The notes: generated by a model from the letters alone, not told the origin. A stretch of 64,000 bases of DNA from Lachnospiraceae bacterium (GCA_021769135.1 JAETTM010000014.1:1-64000); one strand, 5' to 3'. Positions 1-8,773 are shown, counted from the first letter of the stretch. Numbers and translations are program-made.

Positions 1-348
1 AACCCGGTGCTTTGCTTCGTGGACGAAGTATTGCGGGGAACGAATACGGTGGAAAGGATTGCGGCTTCCACTCAGATATTGAAAAGCCTTTCCAAAGCTT
101 CGGTGCTTTGCTTTGCGGCTACCCATGACGTTGAATTGACCCATTTGCTGGAGAAGTATTATAACAACTATCATTTTGAAGAGGAAATAGTTGATAACGA
201 TGTGGTGTTCCACTATCAGCTGATGAAAGGAAGGGCGGCGACCAGGAATGCCATTAAGCTGCTGGGAGTGATGGGCTATGATGAAAAGATTATACGGGAA
301 GCGGAGGAACTGGCGGAGAGCTTTCTGCAGAAGGGGAGCTGGGAATAA
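1..348 (+). CDS. MutS-family ATPase, C-terminal end (5' truncated by window)
   Basis: The reading frame is open from the first base and stops at 348, so only the last 115 codons are present. The visible part carries the end of a MutS-type ABC ATPase: the Walker B region LCFVDEVLRGTNTVER, where Asp-Glu is followed by the RGT/T signature, and the H-loop ATHDVEL. The tail lacks the long extension of the canonical MutS, and a full-length mutS lies separately at 50.4 kb. It is therefore probably a MutS-related paralogue of the short or membrane-associated kind common in Clostridia. The substrate cannot be judged from the tail alone. Confidence 0.8.
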   Translation, partial: NPVLCFVDEVLRGTNTVERIAASTQILKSLSKASVLCFAATHDVELTHLLEKYYNNYHFEEEIVDNDVVFHYQLMKGRAATRNAIKLLGVMGYDEKIIREAEELAESFLQKGSWE

Positions 349-408
349 GGTTAATTCCCAGCGGCCCCTGAAAATTGATTTTCCTGATTCATGCGTGCCA
401 CGATTCAC

Positions 409-438
409 TTGACGTGGGAATGGGGAAAGTGGTATGAT
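409..438 (+). promoter_or_regulatory. Sigma-A-type promoter for the small membrane protein
   Basis: TTGACG (409-414) and TATGAT (433-438) are separated by 18 bp and lie about 55 bp upstream of a well-placed GAGGAG ribosome site and a 59-codon gene. Confidence 0.6.
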
Positions 439-494
439 AGTAAAGGTAAAAATCATTTGAAGATGGTTTTGGGCGGATAGGAGGAGCAATAAGA

Positions 495-674
495 ATGACA
501 AATGTAATTTTATTTTTAAATTCTTTTTTTTCTTACTTATTAGTATTTGCAATTATTGTAGCTTTGGTGATTGTAGCTTGTATCTTTGGGGTGAAATGGA
601 AAAAGAGTTCGGATGCTAAAAAAGGGATTTCCGGGCAGCCGAATATGCCGGATACGGTGAATACGAAGCAATAG
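495..674 (+). CDS. Small single-pass membrane protein, 59 aa
   Basis: A 59-codon reading frame begins at ATG 495, with GAGGAG at 481-486 as its ribosome site and the promoter above. Residues about 5-33 are strongly hydrophobic (FFSYLLVFAIIVALVIVACI) and are followed by a basic stretch (KWKKS, AKKG), which suggests one membrane helix with the tail in the cytoplasm. The hairpin terminator at 755-780 closes the unit, so it looks like a one-gene transcript. Proteins of this shape are common next to housekeeping genes in Lachnospiraceae and are sometimes misnamed in databases. I do not recognise a function. Confidence 0.55.
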   Translation: MTNVILFLNSFFSYLLVFAIIVALVIVACIFGVKWKKSSDAKKGISGQPNMPDTVNTKQ

Positions 675-754
675 ACGTTTGCGCAGAAATGGGCGAAATG
701 AGAAGTGGATGGAGCAAAGTGGATTGCGGTATAGGGCTTGCCGCAAGTTGGCGG

Positions 755-780
755 GGTGTTCATTTTATGGACACCTTTTT
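755..780 (+). terminator. Rho-independent terminator after the small membrane protein
   Basis: GGTGTTCAT (755-763) pairs with ATGGACACC (767-775) around a TTT loop with one G-T pair, and is followed at once by five T. The in-frame ATG at 767 of the next gene lies inside this stem, which argues against its use as a start codon. Confidence 0.65.
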
Positions 781-799
781 GCATGGAGGAACTGGAATT

Positions 800-1519
800 T
801 TGCATGGGGAAACCGGAAAATTAAAAATATTCGATACTATACTATGGGATGTGGATCAGACGCTTTTGGACTTCAAGAAATCGGAGGATTATGCGGTCCG
901 GTTTTGTTTCCGAAAGTTTGGCAAAGAGGCGGCGGATGAAACGGTGGCCTTATATTCCTCTATCAATGAAAGCTTTTGGAAACGGATAGAGAAAGGACAA
1001 ATCAATAAAAAGGAAGCTTTGGTTGACCGTTTCCGTTCCCTTTTTGAGCAAATAGGGGAAAAGGATATGGATGCGGAAATGTTCCAAAAGGAATACGCGC
1101 AGGCCCTTGGAAGCGTCTATTATTATCAGGACAATTCCTATGAATTGGTGAAGGGCTTGAGGGAAGAAGGGGGGTACCGGCAATATCTTGTTACCAATGG
1201 GGTGGCCCTAACCCAGAGGAACAAACTGCATCTGGCCGGCTTTGATAAGCTGGTGGACGGTATTTTTATTTCGGAAGAAATCGGTATGCCTAAGCCGTCC
1301 AAAGAATATTTTGCAAAATGTTTTTCCATGATTCCCGGTTTTTGCAAAGAAAGGGCCATAATTGTGGGGGATTCGTTAAGCAGCGATATGAAAGGCGGGA
1401 ATAATGCGCAGATAGCCACATGCTGGTATAATCCGTCAGGGCTTCTTAATTCTTCAGAAGTTAAAGTGGATTATGAAATTAAAAATTTAAATGAAATATG
1501 GGATATCGTACAGAAATGA
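800..1519 (+). CDS. HAD-superfamily phosphatase, YjjG-like
   Basis: This is a haloacid-dehalogenase-type hydrolase of about 239 aa, the normal size for YjjG-like nucleotidases, which dephosphorylate nucleoside monophosphates including non-canonical ones. Motif I is ILWDVDQTLLDF (nucleophile Asp and second Asp). Motif II is LVTNG. A Lys is present in the KPSKEYF region, and motif III/IV is VGDSLSSDMKGG. I chose TTG 800 because GGAGGA stands at 785-790, nine bases upstream. The in-frame ATGs at 689 and 767 fall before or inside a terminator hairpin and encode an N-terminus unlike the family. The exact substrate is not predictable. Confidence 0.75.
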   Translation: MHGETGKLKIFDTILWDVDQTLLDFKKSEDYAVRFCFRKFGKEAADETVALYSSINESFWKRIEKGQINKKEALVDRFRSLFEQIGEKDMDAEMFQKEYAQALGSVYYYQDNSYELVKGLREEGGYRQYLVTNGVALTQRNKLHLAGFDKLVDGIFISEEIGMPKPSKEYFAKCFSMIPGFCKERAIIVGDSLSSDMKGGNNAQIATCWYNPSGLLNSSEVKVDYEIKNLNEIWDIVQK

Positions 1520-1532
1520 GGGAAGATATAAA

Positions 1533-2702
1533 ATGGAATTAAAATTTGCAGACAGAATGAAAGATTTTGAAGAGGGAATTTTTCAAGTATTGAATGAAAA
1601 GCAAAACGAAAGGTTAGCCCAGGGGAAAAAGGTCTATAACCTTTCGGTAGGAACGCCGGATTTCAAGCCGGCGCAGCATATAATGGATGCGGTGGTGGAA
1701 GCGGCGAAAAAGCCGGAAAATTATAAATATTCGCTGGCGGACCTGCCGGAATTGACCCAGTCAGTCATAAATAGGTTCCGAAAACGTTACGGCGTGGAAC
1801 TGGAACCGGATGAAATTATGTCCGTTTACGGTTCCCAGGAAGGGATTACGCATATCGGCATGACGCTGTGCAATCCGGGGGACGGGGTATTGGTGCCCAA
1901 TCCGGGCTATCCGATTTTTTCTATCGGCCCTTCTTTGGCCGATGCCAGGCTTATCCCCTATGATTTGACGGAGGAAAACGGCTATCTGCCCGATTTGGAC
2001 GCTATGGATGATGAACTTTTAAAGGAAGTGAAGTTCATGGTGGTATCCTATCCGTTAAATCCGGTTTGCAAGGCCGCCCCTAAGAGTTTTTATGAAAGGC
2101 TGGTGCCGTGGGCAAAGGACAAAAATATCGTCATTATCCATGACAACGCTTATTCGGACATTATTTATGACGGCAGGGAAGGGATTTCCATTTTGTCCAT
2201 CCCTGGGGCAAAGGATAACTGTGTGGAATTTTACTCTTTGTCCAAGTCCTATAACTATACCGGGGCAAGGATGAGCTTTCTGGTAGGGAATAAGGAAATC
2301 GTAGCCAATTTCAAAAAACTGCGTTCCCAAATAGACTATGGGATTTTCTATCCGGTGCAGCATGGCGCCATCGCCGCGTTAAACGGCCCGGACGATATGA
2401 TTCGGGCACAATGCCTGGAATACCAAAAAAGGAGGGATGCCCTTTGCGGCGGACTGCGTTCCATCGGCTGGAATATTCAGGACAGCGAGGGAACGATGTT
2501 CGCATGGGGGTCGATACCTGAAAAATATGGGGAAGACGATGTGGCTTTCGTGATGGACCTGATGGAAAAATCGGGGGTTTTGTGTACGCCGGGGAGCAGC
2601 TTCGGCACATTGGGCAAAGGCCATGTTCGTTTTGCCCTCACTTTGCCGGTGGAAGTGATTGAGGAAGCGGTAGAGGCGGTGAAGGATGCAGGGGTCTTAT
2701 AG
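1533..2702 (+). CDS. Class I/II PLP-dependent aminotransferase
   Basis: This is a 389-aa fold-type I aminotransferase. The PLP Schiff-base lysine sits in SLSKSYNYTGAR. The Asp that contacts the pyridine nitrogen is in IIHDNAYSDI, and a substrate-carboxylate Arg is expected in the C-terminal VRFALT segment. The family includes alanine and LL-diaminopimelate transaminases, and specificity is not readable here. ATG 1533 is preceded by GAGGGAAG. An upstream in-frame ATG at 1491 lies inside the HAD gene and is unlikely to be used. The gene starts only 13 bases after the HAD gene, so the two are probably co-transcribed. Confidence 0.8.
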   Translation: MELKFADRMKDFEEGIFQVLNEKQNERLAQGKKVYNLSVGTPDFKPAQHIMDAVVEAAKKPENYKYSLADLPELTQSVINRFRKRYGVELEPDEIMSVYGSQEGITHIGMTLCNPGDGVLVPNPGYPIFSIGPSLADARLIPYDLTEENGYLPDLDAMDDELLKEVKFMVVSYPLNPVCKAAPKSFYERLVPWAKDKNIVIIHDNAYSDIIYDGREGISILSIPGAKDNCVEFYSLSKSYNYTGARMSFLVGNKEIVANFKKLRSQIDYGIFYPVQHGAIAALNGPDDMIRAQCLEYQKRRDALCGGLRSIGWNIQDSEGTMFAWGSIPEKYGEDDVAFVMDLMEKSGVLCTPGSSFGTLGKGHVRFALTLPVEVIEEAVEAVKDAGVL

Positions 2703-2743
2703 TTCCGTATCATTGCGGACCCAAATATTTTTCGTAACAGTTA

Positions 2744-2772
2744 TTGACATAGGGCGGAACATACTCTATACT
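2744..2772 (+). promoter_or_regulatory. Strong sigma-A-type promoter of nrdD
   Basis: TTGACA (2744-2749) and TATACT (2767-2772) are separated by exactly 17 bp. The transcript would start near 2779, just ahead of the NrdR-like boxes, leaving a leader of about 130 bases before nrdD. Confidence 0.8.
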
Positions 2773-2782
2773 ATATCTTGAC

Positions 2783-2828
2783 CACTAAATATTGATGGCC
2801 AAGACATATTTATCACAATATATGGTGA
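2783..2828 (+). promoter_or_regulatory. Pair of NrdR-like boxes
   Basis: Two 16-bp near-palindromes, CACTAAATATTGATGG (2783-2798) and TCACAATATATGGTGA (2813-2828), resemble the known NrdR consensus (ACACTATATATTGTGT type). Their centres are 30 bp apart, about three helical turns, which is the spacing typical of NrdR operators on ribonucleotide reductase genes. They sit just downstream of the -10 element, where a repressor would block initiation or early elongation. Confidence 0.65.
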
Positions 2829-2836
2829 ATATGTAT

Positions 2837-2881
2837 ACGCATAACGGGCGTTCAACGGTGGAACGCACGTCATGCGTTTTT
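2837..2881 (+). terminator. Nested hairpin with T-run in the nrdD leader (possible attenuator)
   Basis: The outer arms ACGCAT (2837-2842) and ATGCGT (2872-2877) enclose inner arms GCGTTC (2848-2853) and GAACGC (2861-2866). A T-run covers 2877-2881. The structure lies between promoter and gene, so it is either a leader attenuator or a stop for short transcripts. No alternative antiterminator pairing was worked out. Confidence 0.5.
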
Positions 2882-2911
2882 GTATCAGAGGAAATATAGG
2901 AGGTTTTGGGA

Positions 2912-5098
2912 ATGGGTAATGAAACTGCTCAGGCAGAAGCCATCGTAAATTACGGTGAAATGTTTAAACCGCAGAGGGCTATTAAGGTAATTAAAAAGGA
3001 CGGGAGCCTGGAAGCCTTTAATGTGCAGAAAGTAATTGATGCGGTAGGGAAAAGCGCGTATCGTGCTCTAACGAAGTTTACAGAAGAAGAAAAAAAGCAT
3101 ATATGCCAGTACGTGATAGATAAGGTGGCAGAGCTGGAGCAGGATGAAATCCCTATCCCGATTATGCATAATATTGTGGAAAGCGCGTTGGAGGAAGTAA
3201 AACCAATCGTGGCGAAAAGTTATCGGGATTACCGGAACTATAAGCAGGATTTCGTGCGCATGATGGATGACGTTTATAAGAAGAGCCAGTCCATTATGTA
3301 TGTGGGCGACAAGGAGAACGCTAATACGGACAGCGCCTTGGTATCCACCAAACGGAGTTTGATTTTTAACCAGTTCAATAAGGAACTGTACCAGAAGTTT
3401 TTCATGACGACGGAGGAAATCCAGGCCTGCCGCGACGGGTATATCTATGTGCACGATATGTCCGCACGCCGGGATACGATGAACTGCTGCCTGTTCGACG
3501 TATCCAATGTGCTCACAGGCGGCTTCGAAATGGGCAATATCTGGTACAACGAGCCGAAGACGCTGGATGTGGCCTTCGATGTAATCGGGGATATTGTGCT
3601 AAGTGCGGCGAGCCAGCAATACGGCGGATTTACAGTGCCGGAAGTGGACAAGATTCTGGAGCCTTATGCGGAAAAAACATACCATAAGAGCCTGGAAAAA
3701 TATGCCCGGCTTGGCGTGGATGAGAAAACCGCAGAGAAGGAAGCCTATGCGGATGTGGTAAGGGAATTCGAGCAGGGTTTTCAAGGATGGGAATATAAAT
3801 TCAATACGGTTGCCAGCAGCCGCGGCGATTACCCGTTTATTACCGTGACGGCAGGAATCGGTACAGGGCGTTTCGCAAAGCTGGCAAGCATCTGCATGCT
3901 GAATGTGAGACGCAAAGGACAGGGGAAGAAAGAATGTAAAAAACCGGTCCTTTTCCCTAAGATTGTCTTTTTGTATGATGAGAACCTCCATGGCCCGGGG
4001 AAGCCTTTGGAAGATGTATTTGAAGCCGGAGTGAAGTGTTCGGCGAAGACCATGTACCCCGACTGGCTGAGCCTGACAGGGAAGGGCTATATTGCCAGCA
4101 TGTATAAGCGTTATGGCAAGGTGATTTCCCCTATGGGATGCCGCGCCTTCCTTTCGCCCTGGTACGAAAGGGGAGGGATGCATCCGGCGGATGACGACGA
4201 TACGCCGATTTTTGTGGGACGTTTTAATGTGGGGGCGGTTTCCCTCCATCTTCCTATGATTTTGGCAAAGGCAAGGCAGGAGAGCAAGGATTTTTATACG
4301 GTGCTGGACTACTACCTGAACCTGATTCGTCAGCTGCATATCCGCACTTATGCTTATCTTGGGGAAATGAGGGCATCCACCAATCCGTTAGCCTATTGCG
4401 AAGGCGGATTCCTTGGCGGACACCTGAAGCTGGGGGATAAAATCAAACCGATATTAAAATCGGCGACGGCAAGCTTTGGGATTACGGCATTCAACGAGCT
4501 GCAGGAACTTTATAACGGCAAATCCCTGGTGGAGGACGGGGAATTCGCTTTGGAAGTGCTGGAGCATATCAACAAGAAAATCAATGAATTTAAAGAAGAG
4601 GACGGAAACCTTTACGCGATTTATGGAACTCCGGCCGAAAGCCTGTGCGGGCTGCAGGTGAAACAGTTCAGGGCAAAATATGGAATTATCGAAGGGGTGT
4701 CCGACAGGGAATATGTATCCAATAGTTTCCATTGCCATGTGACGGAGGATATTACGCCCATTGAAAAGCAGGATTTGGAATACCGTTTCTGGGAACTGGC
4801 CAATGGCGGAAAGATTCAATATGTAAAATATCCGATTGACTATAATATGGAGGCGATAAAAACGCTGATAAGGCGCGCTATGGACATGGGATTTTATGAA
4901 GGGGTGAACCTGTCCTTAGCTTACTGCGATGATTGCGGACATCAGGAACTGGAAATGGATGTATGCCCGAAATGCGGCAGCAGAAACCTGACGAAGATTG
5001 ACCGGATGAACGGTTATCTGTCCTATTCCAGGGTACATGGGGATTCCAGGCTGAATGAGGCGAAAATGGCGGAGATTGCGGAAAGGAAGAGCATGTAA
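2912..5098 (+). CDS. nrdD: Anaerobic ribonucleoside-triphosphate reductase (class III)
   Basis: This 728-aa enzyme reduces ribonucleoside triphosphates to deoxyribonucleotides under anoxia, using a glycyl radical installed by NrdG. An ATP-cone allosteric domain occupies about residues 20-110 (starting RAIKVIKKDGSLEAF). The body contains catalytic cysteine regions (NCCLFDVSN, GCRAFLSPW). The C-terminus has a four-cysteine zinc site beginning CDDCGH near residue 672 and ending CPKCG. It is followed by RMNGYLSYSRVHGD, which carries the glycyl-radical glycine. ATG 2912 follows AGGAGG (2898-2903) at eight bases. nrdG follows after 2 bp. Confidence 0.97.
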   Translation: MGNETAQAEAIVNYGEMFKPQRAIKVIKKDGSLEAFNVQKVIDAVGKSAYRALTKFTEEEKKHICQYVIDKVAELEQDEIPIPIMHNIVESALEEVKPIVAKSYRDYRNYKQDFVRMMDDVYKKSQSIMYVGDKENANTDSALVSTKRSLIFNQFNKELYQKFFMTTEEIQACRDGYIYVHDMSARRDTMNCCLFDVSNVLTGGFEMGNIWYNEPKTLDVAFDVIGDIVLSAASQQYGGFTVPEVDKILEPYAEKTYHKSLEKYARLGVDEKTAEKEAYADVVREFEQGFQGWEYKFNTVASSRGDYPFITVTAGIGTGRFAKLASICMLNVRRKGQGKKECKKPVLFPKIVFLYDENLHGPGKPLEDVFEAGVKCSAKTMYPDWLSLTGKGYIASMYKRYGKVISPMGCRAFLSPWYERGGMHPADDDDTPIFVGRFNVGAVSLHLPMILAKARQESKDFYTVLDYYLNLIRQLHIRTYAYLGEMRASTNPLAYCEGGFLGGHLKLGDKIKPILKSATASFGITAFNELQELYNGKSLVEDGEFALEVLEHINKKINEFKEEDGNLYAIYGTPAESLCGLQVKQFRAKYGIIEGVSDREYVSNSFHCHVTEDITPIEKQDLEYRFWELANGGKIQYVKYPIDYNMEAIKTLIRRAMDMGFYEGVNLSLAYCDDCGHQELEMDVCPKCGSRNLTKIDRMNGYLSYSRVHGDSRLNEAKMAEIAERKSM

Positions 5099-5100
5099 GG

Positions 5101-5613
5101 ATGAGATATCATAACATAACAAAGGACGATATGTTAAATGGCGACGGCCTGCGGGTTGTCCTGTGGGTTGCCGGCTGTTCTCATTGCTGCAAGGAATGCC
5201 ACAACCCTGTCACCTGGGACCCGGACGGCGGGCTGCCTTTTGATGAAAAAGCAAAACAGGAGATTTTTGAACAGTTGGATAAATCCTATATATCGGGAAT
5301 TACATTTTCCGGGGGCGATCCCCTCCATGCGGCCAACCGGATGGGAGTGCGGAACCTGATGGAAGAAATCAAAGAAAAATACCCGGATAAAACCATCTGG
5401 CTTTATACCGGGGATTCCTGGGAAAATATTTACCATTATTCCCTGATGAAGTATGTGGATGTGCTGGTGGACGGGGAATTCCAGAGGGAGCATAAGGATG
5501 TGAAGCTTTTGTGGAAGGGGAGCAGCAACCAGAGAGTCATAGATGTGCAAAAATCCCTGCAGTCGGCGGATTTCCATAACCCGGTACTGCATTGCGGGGA
5601 TTATGGGGATTAA
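5101..5613 (+). CDS. nrdG: Anaerobic ribonucleotide reductase-activating protein
   Basis: This 170-aa radical SAM activase generates the glycyl radical on NrdD. The cluster-binding cysteines are C26, C30 and C33 in GCSHCCKECHNP (CX3CX2C). The SAM-binding GG motif is ISGITFSGGDPL. The size equals that of typical NrdG. The gene starts two bases after the nrdD stop, so translation is probably coupled. The dut gene follows about 100 bp downstream. Confidence 0.95.
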   Translation: MRYHNITKDDMLNGDGLRVVLWVAGCSHCCKECHNPVTWDPDGGLPFDEKAKQEIFEQLDKSYISGITFSGGDPLHAANRMGVRNLMEEIKEKYPDKTIWLYTGDSWENIYHYSLMKYVDVLVDGEFQREHKDVKLLWKGSSNQRVIDVQKSLQSADFHNPVLHCGDYGD

Positions 5614-5715
5614 AATTGAAAATGAAAAACTGCTGTCGGCGGCAAGCTCGTGCATATCCGCGATAGGTTATGTTTGCATAGTCCGCGGGCGGCAATATGG
5701 AAAAGGCGGTATCAA

Positions 5716-6150
5716 TTGAAAAGGATAAAGATAAAATATTTTACGGATGAAATAGAAAAACTGACCTATATCGATGGGAAATCGGACTGGATTGATTTAA
5801 GGGCGGCGGAAAGCGTGGATATGAAGGCAGGGGAATTTAAGCTCATTCCTTTAGGGGTGGCGATGGAGCTTCCGGAGGGATATGAAGCCCATATAGTACC
5901 TCGCAGCAGTACCTTTAAGAATTTTGGGATTATCCAGACGAACCATCAGGGGGTTATCGATTGCTCCTATTGCGGAGACAATGACCAATGGTTTATGCCG
6001 GCCTATGCCTTAAGGGACACTCATATCGGGAAAAACGATAGGATTTGCCAGTTCCGCATTATGGAGAACCAGCCGGCGTTGGTATTCGATGAAGTGGATT
6101 CCCTGTCAGGAGAAGACAGGGGAGGCTTTGGGAGCACGGGCGTCCGCTAG
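5716..6150 (+). CDS. dut: dUTP diphosphatase
   Basis: This 144-aa homotrimeric-type dUTPase converts dUTP to dUMP and pyrophosphate, which keeps uracil out of DNA. All five motifs are recognisable in order: [31 protein letters not shown] (usually GVID.DYRGE, so slightly divergent), DRICQFRI, and the glycine-rich C-terminal RGGFGSTG. I chose TTG 5716, preceded by AAAGGCGG. The frame is open to an ATG at 5650, but the extra 22 residues are unlike the family and have no ribosome site. Placement after nrdDG fits a nucleotide-supply operon. Confidence 0.88.
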   Translation: MKRIKIKYFTDEIEKLTYIDGKSDWIDLRAAESVDMKAGEFKLIPLGVAMELPEGYEAHIVPRSSTFKNFGIIQTNHQGVIDCSYCGDNDQWFMPAYALRDTHIGKNDRICQFRIMENQPALVFDEVDSLSGEDRGGFGSTGVR

Positions 6151-6181
6151 GGTATGCCTGAACAAATAGAATTAATAAAAC

Positions 6182-6211
6182 AGAATAAGAAACTCTTTCC
6201 AAGACATAATA
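6182..6211 (+). promoter_or_regulatory. Sigma-G-like forespore promoter of the germination gene
   Basis: AGAATA (6182-6187) and CATAATA (6205-6211) are spaced 17 bp. This fits the known sigma-G pattern (TGAATA, 17-18 bp, CATACTA). The following gene is a GerA-family protein, a classical sigma-G target class. Confidence 0.6.
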
Positions 6212-6248
6212 AATTGTGGAAATTATGGATGGAAGGAGTTTTTTTGTT

Positions 6249-7712
6249 ATGGAATCGAAATCAAAGGGAACAAGAAGGGGCGGGGGAGATATCAGGAGAG
6301 GAAATATCGCCACATCTTTGGAAGAAAACATGCAGTATCTGAATCAGGCGCTGGGAACAGGCGCCAGCTTTGATATGATATACCGGGTAATCCAGGTAGG
6401 GGGCAAAAACGCCTGCATGTATCTAATCGATGGGTTCTGCAAGGATGAACTGATGCAGAAGATGCTCCAGTATTTTATGGATATGACGCCGGAAGAAATG
6501 CCCAAAAGCGCTCACGAAATGTCGAAAAAAAATATTCCATATGTGGAAGTGGATATGGAGGAGCAGTGGGAGAAAATTATTTACAGTATTTTATCCGGTG
6601 TTTTCGCCCTTTTTATCGACGGATATGATAAATGCCTTTTGATTGATTCCAGAACATATCCGGCCAGAAGCGTTTCTGAGCCGGAAAAGGACAAGGCGCT
6701 TAGGGGTTCCAAGGATGGGTTCGTGGAAACGGTGGTTTTTAACACGGCCTTAATCAGGCGGCGTATCCGAAGTACGGATCTCCGTATGGAAATGTTTCAG
6801 GCGGGGGAAAGTTCCAAAACGGATATTGTGCTTTGCTATATGGATTCCAGGGTGGACCATGATTTTTTGGAAGAACTGAAAGAGAAAATCAGCCATATCC
6901 AGGTGGACGCCCTTACCATGAACCAGGAAAGCCTGGCAGAATGCCTGTTTGACAGAAAGTGGTTCAACCCCTTCCCGAAGTTTAAGTATACGGAGCGGCC
7001 GGATACGGCGGCGGCCCAGGTGTTGGAGGGGGATGTGGTCATCCTGGTGGACAATTCCCCGTCCGCCATGATTACGCCTACGTCCATTTTTGATATCGTG
7101 GAAGAGGCGGACGATTATTATTTTCCGCCTATCACCGGGACTTATTTGAGGCTGTCACGGTTTATTATTTCGCTGATGACTTATTTTGTGCCCCCGTTAT
7201 TTTTGCTTTTGATGCAGAATCCCCAGTGGATTCCGGAAGGCTTCCGGTTCATCATGGTAAAAGAAACAACAAATATACCGCTGCTGTGGCAGTTTTTGCT
7301 TTTGGAGCTGGCCATCGACGGGCTGCGGCTTGCTGCGGTGAATACCCCCAATATGCTAAGTACGCCGTTAAGCGTAATGGCGGCCCTTGTACTGGGGGAA
7401 TTTTCCGTAAACAGCGGGTGGTTCAACTCGGAAGTGATGCTGTACATGGCTTTCGTAGCCATCGCCAGCTATACCCAACAAAACTATGAACTAAGTTATG
7501 CCATCAAATTTATGAGGATTATTAACCTGATTCTGACCCAAATATTCGGCCTGTATGGATTTATCGGGGCTGTAGTGTTTTTTGCTGTGGCAATCGTATC
7601 CAATCGGACTGTATCGGGGAAAAGCTATGTATATCCCCTGATACCTTTTAACCCGAAACAGCTGTTACGCCGCTTGATTCGCTGTAGGCTGCCTTATTCT
7701 GAAGAGAAATAA
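6249..7712 (+). CDS. GerA/SpoVAF-family spore germination protein
   Basis: This is a 487-aa A-subunit-type germination protein of the spore inner membrane. It has a large N-terminal hydrophilic domain (to about residue 290) with the conserved VVFNTALIRRRIRSTDLRMEM-type segment and a short GDVVILVDNSP region. The C-terminal half has about four to five hydrophobic segments (for example FIISLMTYFVPPLFLLLM and IFGLYGFIGAVVFFAVAI). ATG 6249 follows GGAAGGAG at 6231-6238. No B (transporter-like) or C (lipoprotein) partner lies next to it. It is therefore either an orphan GerA or SpoVAF-like, the paralogue class that acts with the SpoVA channel. Confidence 0.85.
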   Translation: MESKSKGTRRGGGDIRRGNIATSLEENMQYLNQALGTGASFDMIYRVIQVGGKNACMYLIDGFCKDELMQKMLQYFMDMTPEEMPKSAHEMSKKNIPYVEVDMEEQWEKIIYSILSGVFALFIDGYDKCLLIDSRTYPARSVSEPEKDKALRGSKDGFVETVVFNTALIRRRIRSTDLRMEMFQAGESSKTDIVLCYMDSRVDHDFLEELKEKISHIQVDALTMNQESLAECLFDRKWFNPFPKFKYTERPDTAAAQVLEGDVVILVDNSPSAMITPTSIFDIVEEADDYYFPPITGTYLRLSRFIISLMTYFVPPLFLLLMQNPQWIPEGFRFIMVKETTNIPLLWQFLLLELAIDGLRLAAVNTPNMLSTPLSVMAALVLGEFSVNSGWFNSEVMLYMAFVAIASYTQQNYELSYAIKFMRIINLILTQIFGLYGFIGAVVFFAVAIVSNRTVSGKSYVYPLIPFNPKQLLRRLIRCRLPYSEEK

Positions 7713-7804
7713 AGAGTAGTTTGTATTTTGATAGCCGAGACGATACAATTGCTGTATTAGATAAATAAGGTTTGACTTGCTTTGCAGGGGTTTAGGTAAG
7801 GTGT

Positions 7805-8686
7805 ATGTATAATTTTACGGTAATGCATGAAAACAATCCGGTAGCAAAGGTGTTTGTATCTGCGAACCATAAACAGGTGACTATTGAAAAACTTGTTCCT
7901 GATTCTATCATTCAGCCTTTCGGTGGAAATAATCTGTCATTGGAACGAGTGTACTCTTTTTTGAAAAACAGATGCTATGAAGATGGATATTGGTATAAAC
8001 AGGATAAAATCGGGTATGAAGGCACCGCGGAATATTTAGCGTCAGTGGTGCTTTCCTGTTCTAATGTAGACGAATATGTAAAATATGAAAAATGCCAGAT
8101 TAATGGAAAATCGGGATGCCGTAGCATAAATTTTTTAAAGGCGGGAGAAGCCTATATTAGTTTACAGCGTCTGTATGATATGTATCTGGGAGGGCAATTG
8201 GCTGAGCAGATGCGCCTGTTGGATACGATAAGCGGGCGTGTCAGCTTTGTGACGGGATATGTGAAGGAGAAAATAGGATTGGATATCAGGGAACAGTTGG
8301 GAAAGTTGCTTTCTTTTGACGTGCTGATTCTAAATACCGACAGGCATTTCAATAATATTGGAATAATAGCTGATGCTGCTCACGGAACATATCGGAATGC
8401 CCCTATATTCGACAATGGAAATTCGTTGCTTAGTAATGTGGGCGAGTTCCCCTTTGATGAACCTTTGGAAAGCTGCTTGGAGAAAGTTACCGGACAGCCA
8501 TTTTCGGTTAATCTGGAGAGACAGGCATGGGAACTTGGGTATGGCTTAAAAATTAATTATCATGAACTTTATAGACGGCTGGATGAGGAAAGTGATACGA
8601 TGGCATTGCATGTGCTGAAATTCCAATTAGAACGATATGAGAAAGTGCTGCGGGATGATAATATAAAATTGAATTTGATAAAATGA
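7805..8686 (+). CDS. HipA-like serine/threonine kinase-fold protein, no partner
   Basis: This 293-aa protein has the signature of the HipA/CtkA kinase branch. The catalytic loop is FDVLILNTDRHFNNIGII (residues about 172-189), equivalent to HipA's NTDRH...N. A metal-binding PIFDNGNSLLS segment stands in the DFG position. An N-terminal nucleotide-binding half is present but the HipA N1 lobe is reduced. No HipB-like DNA-binding antitoxin is adjacent on either strand. The gene sits at the left edge of the AT-rich island, after gerA and before the recombinase. It could be an orphan toxin-like kinase, and its targets are unknown. Confidence 0.7.
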   Translation: MYNFTVMHENNPVAKVFVSANHKQVTIEKLVPDSIIQPFGGNNLSLERVYSFLKNRCYEDGYWYKQDKIGYEGTAEYLASVVLSCSNVDEYVKYEKCQINGKSGCRSINFLKAGEAYISLQRLYDMYLGGQLAEQMRLLDTISGRVSFVTGYVKEKIGLDIREQLGKLLSFDVLILNTDRHFNNIGIIADAAHGTYRNAPIFDNGNSLLSNVGEFPFDEPLESCLEKVTGQPFSVNLERQAWELGYGLKINYHELYRRLDEESDTMALHVLKFQLERYEKVLRDDNIKLNLIK

Positions 8687-8691
8687 AAAAT

Positions 8692-8719
8692 GGGCTGACA
8701 CCAATTGGATGGTCAGCCC
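8692..8719 (+). terminator. Hairpin after the HipA-like gene
   Basis: GGGCTGAC (8692-8699) pairs with GTCAGCCC (8712-8719), six bases after the stop codon. The run that follows is only moderately T-rich, so termination may be partial. Confidence 0.55.
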
Positions 8720-8773
8720 GTTATAATTGTTCGATAATTTTATTGCTGAATTTATTATAAAGTGATTTGCATA

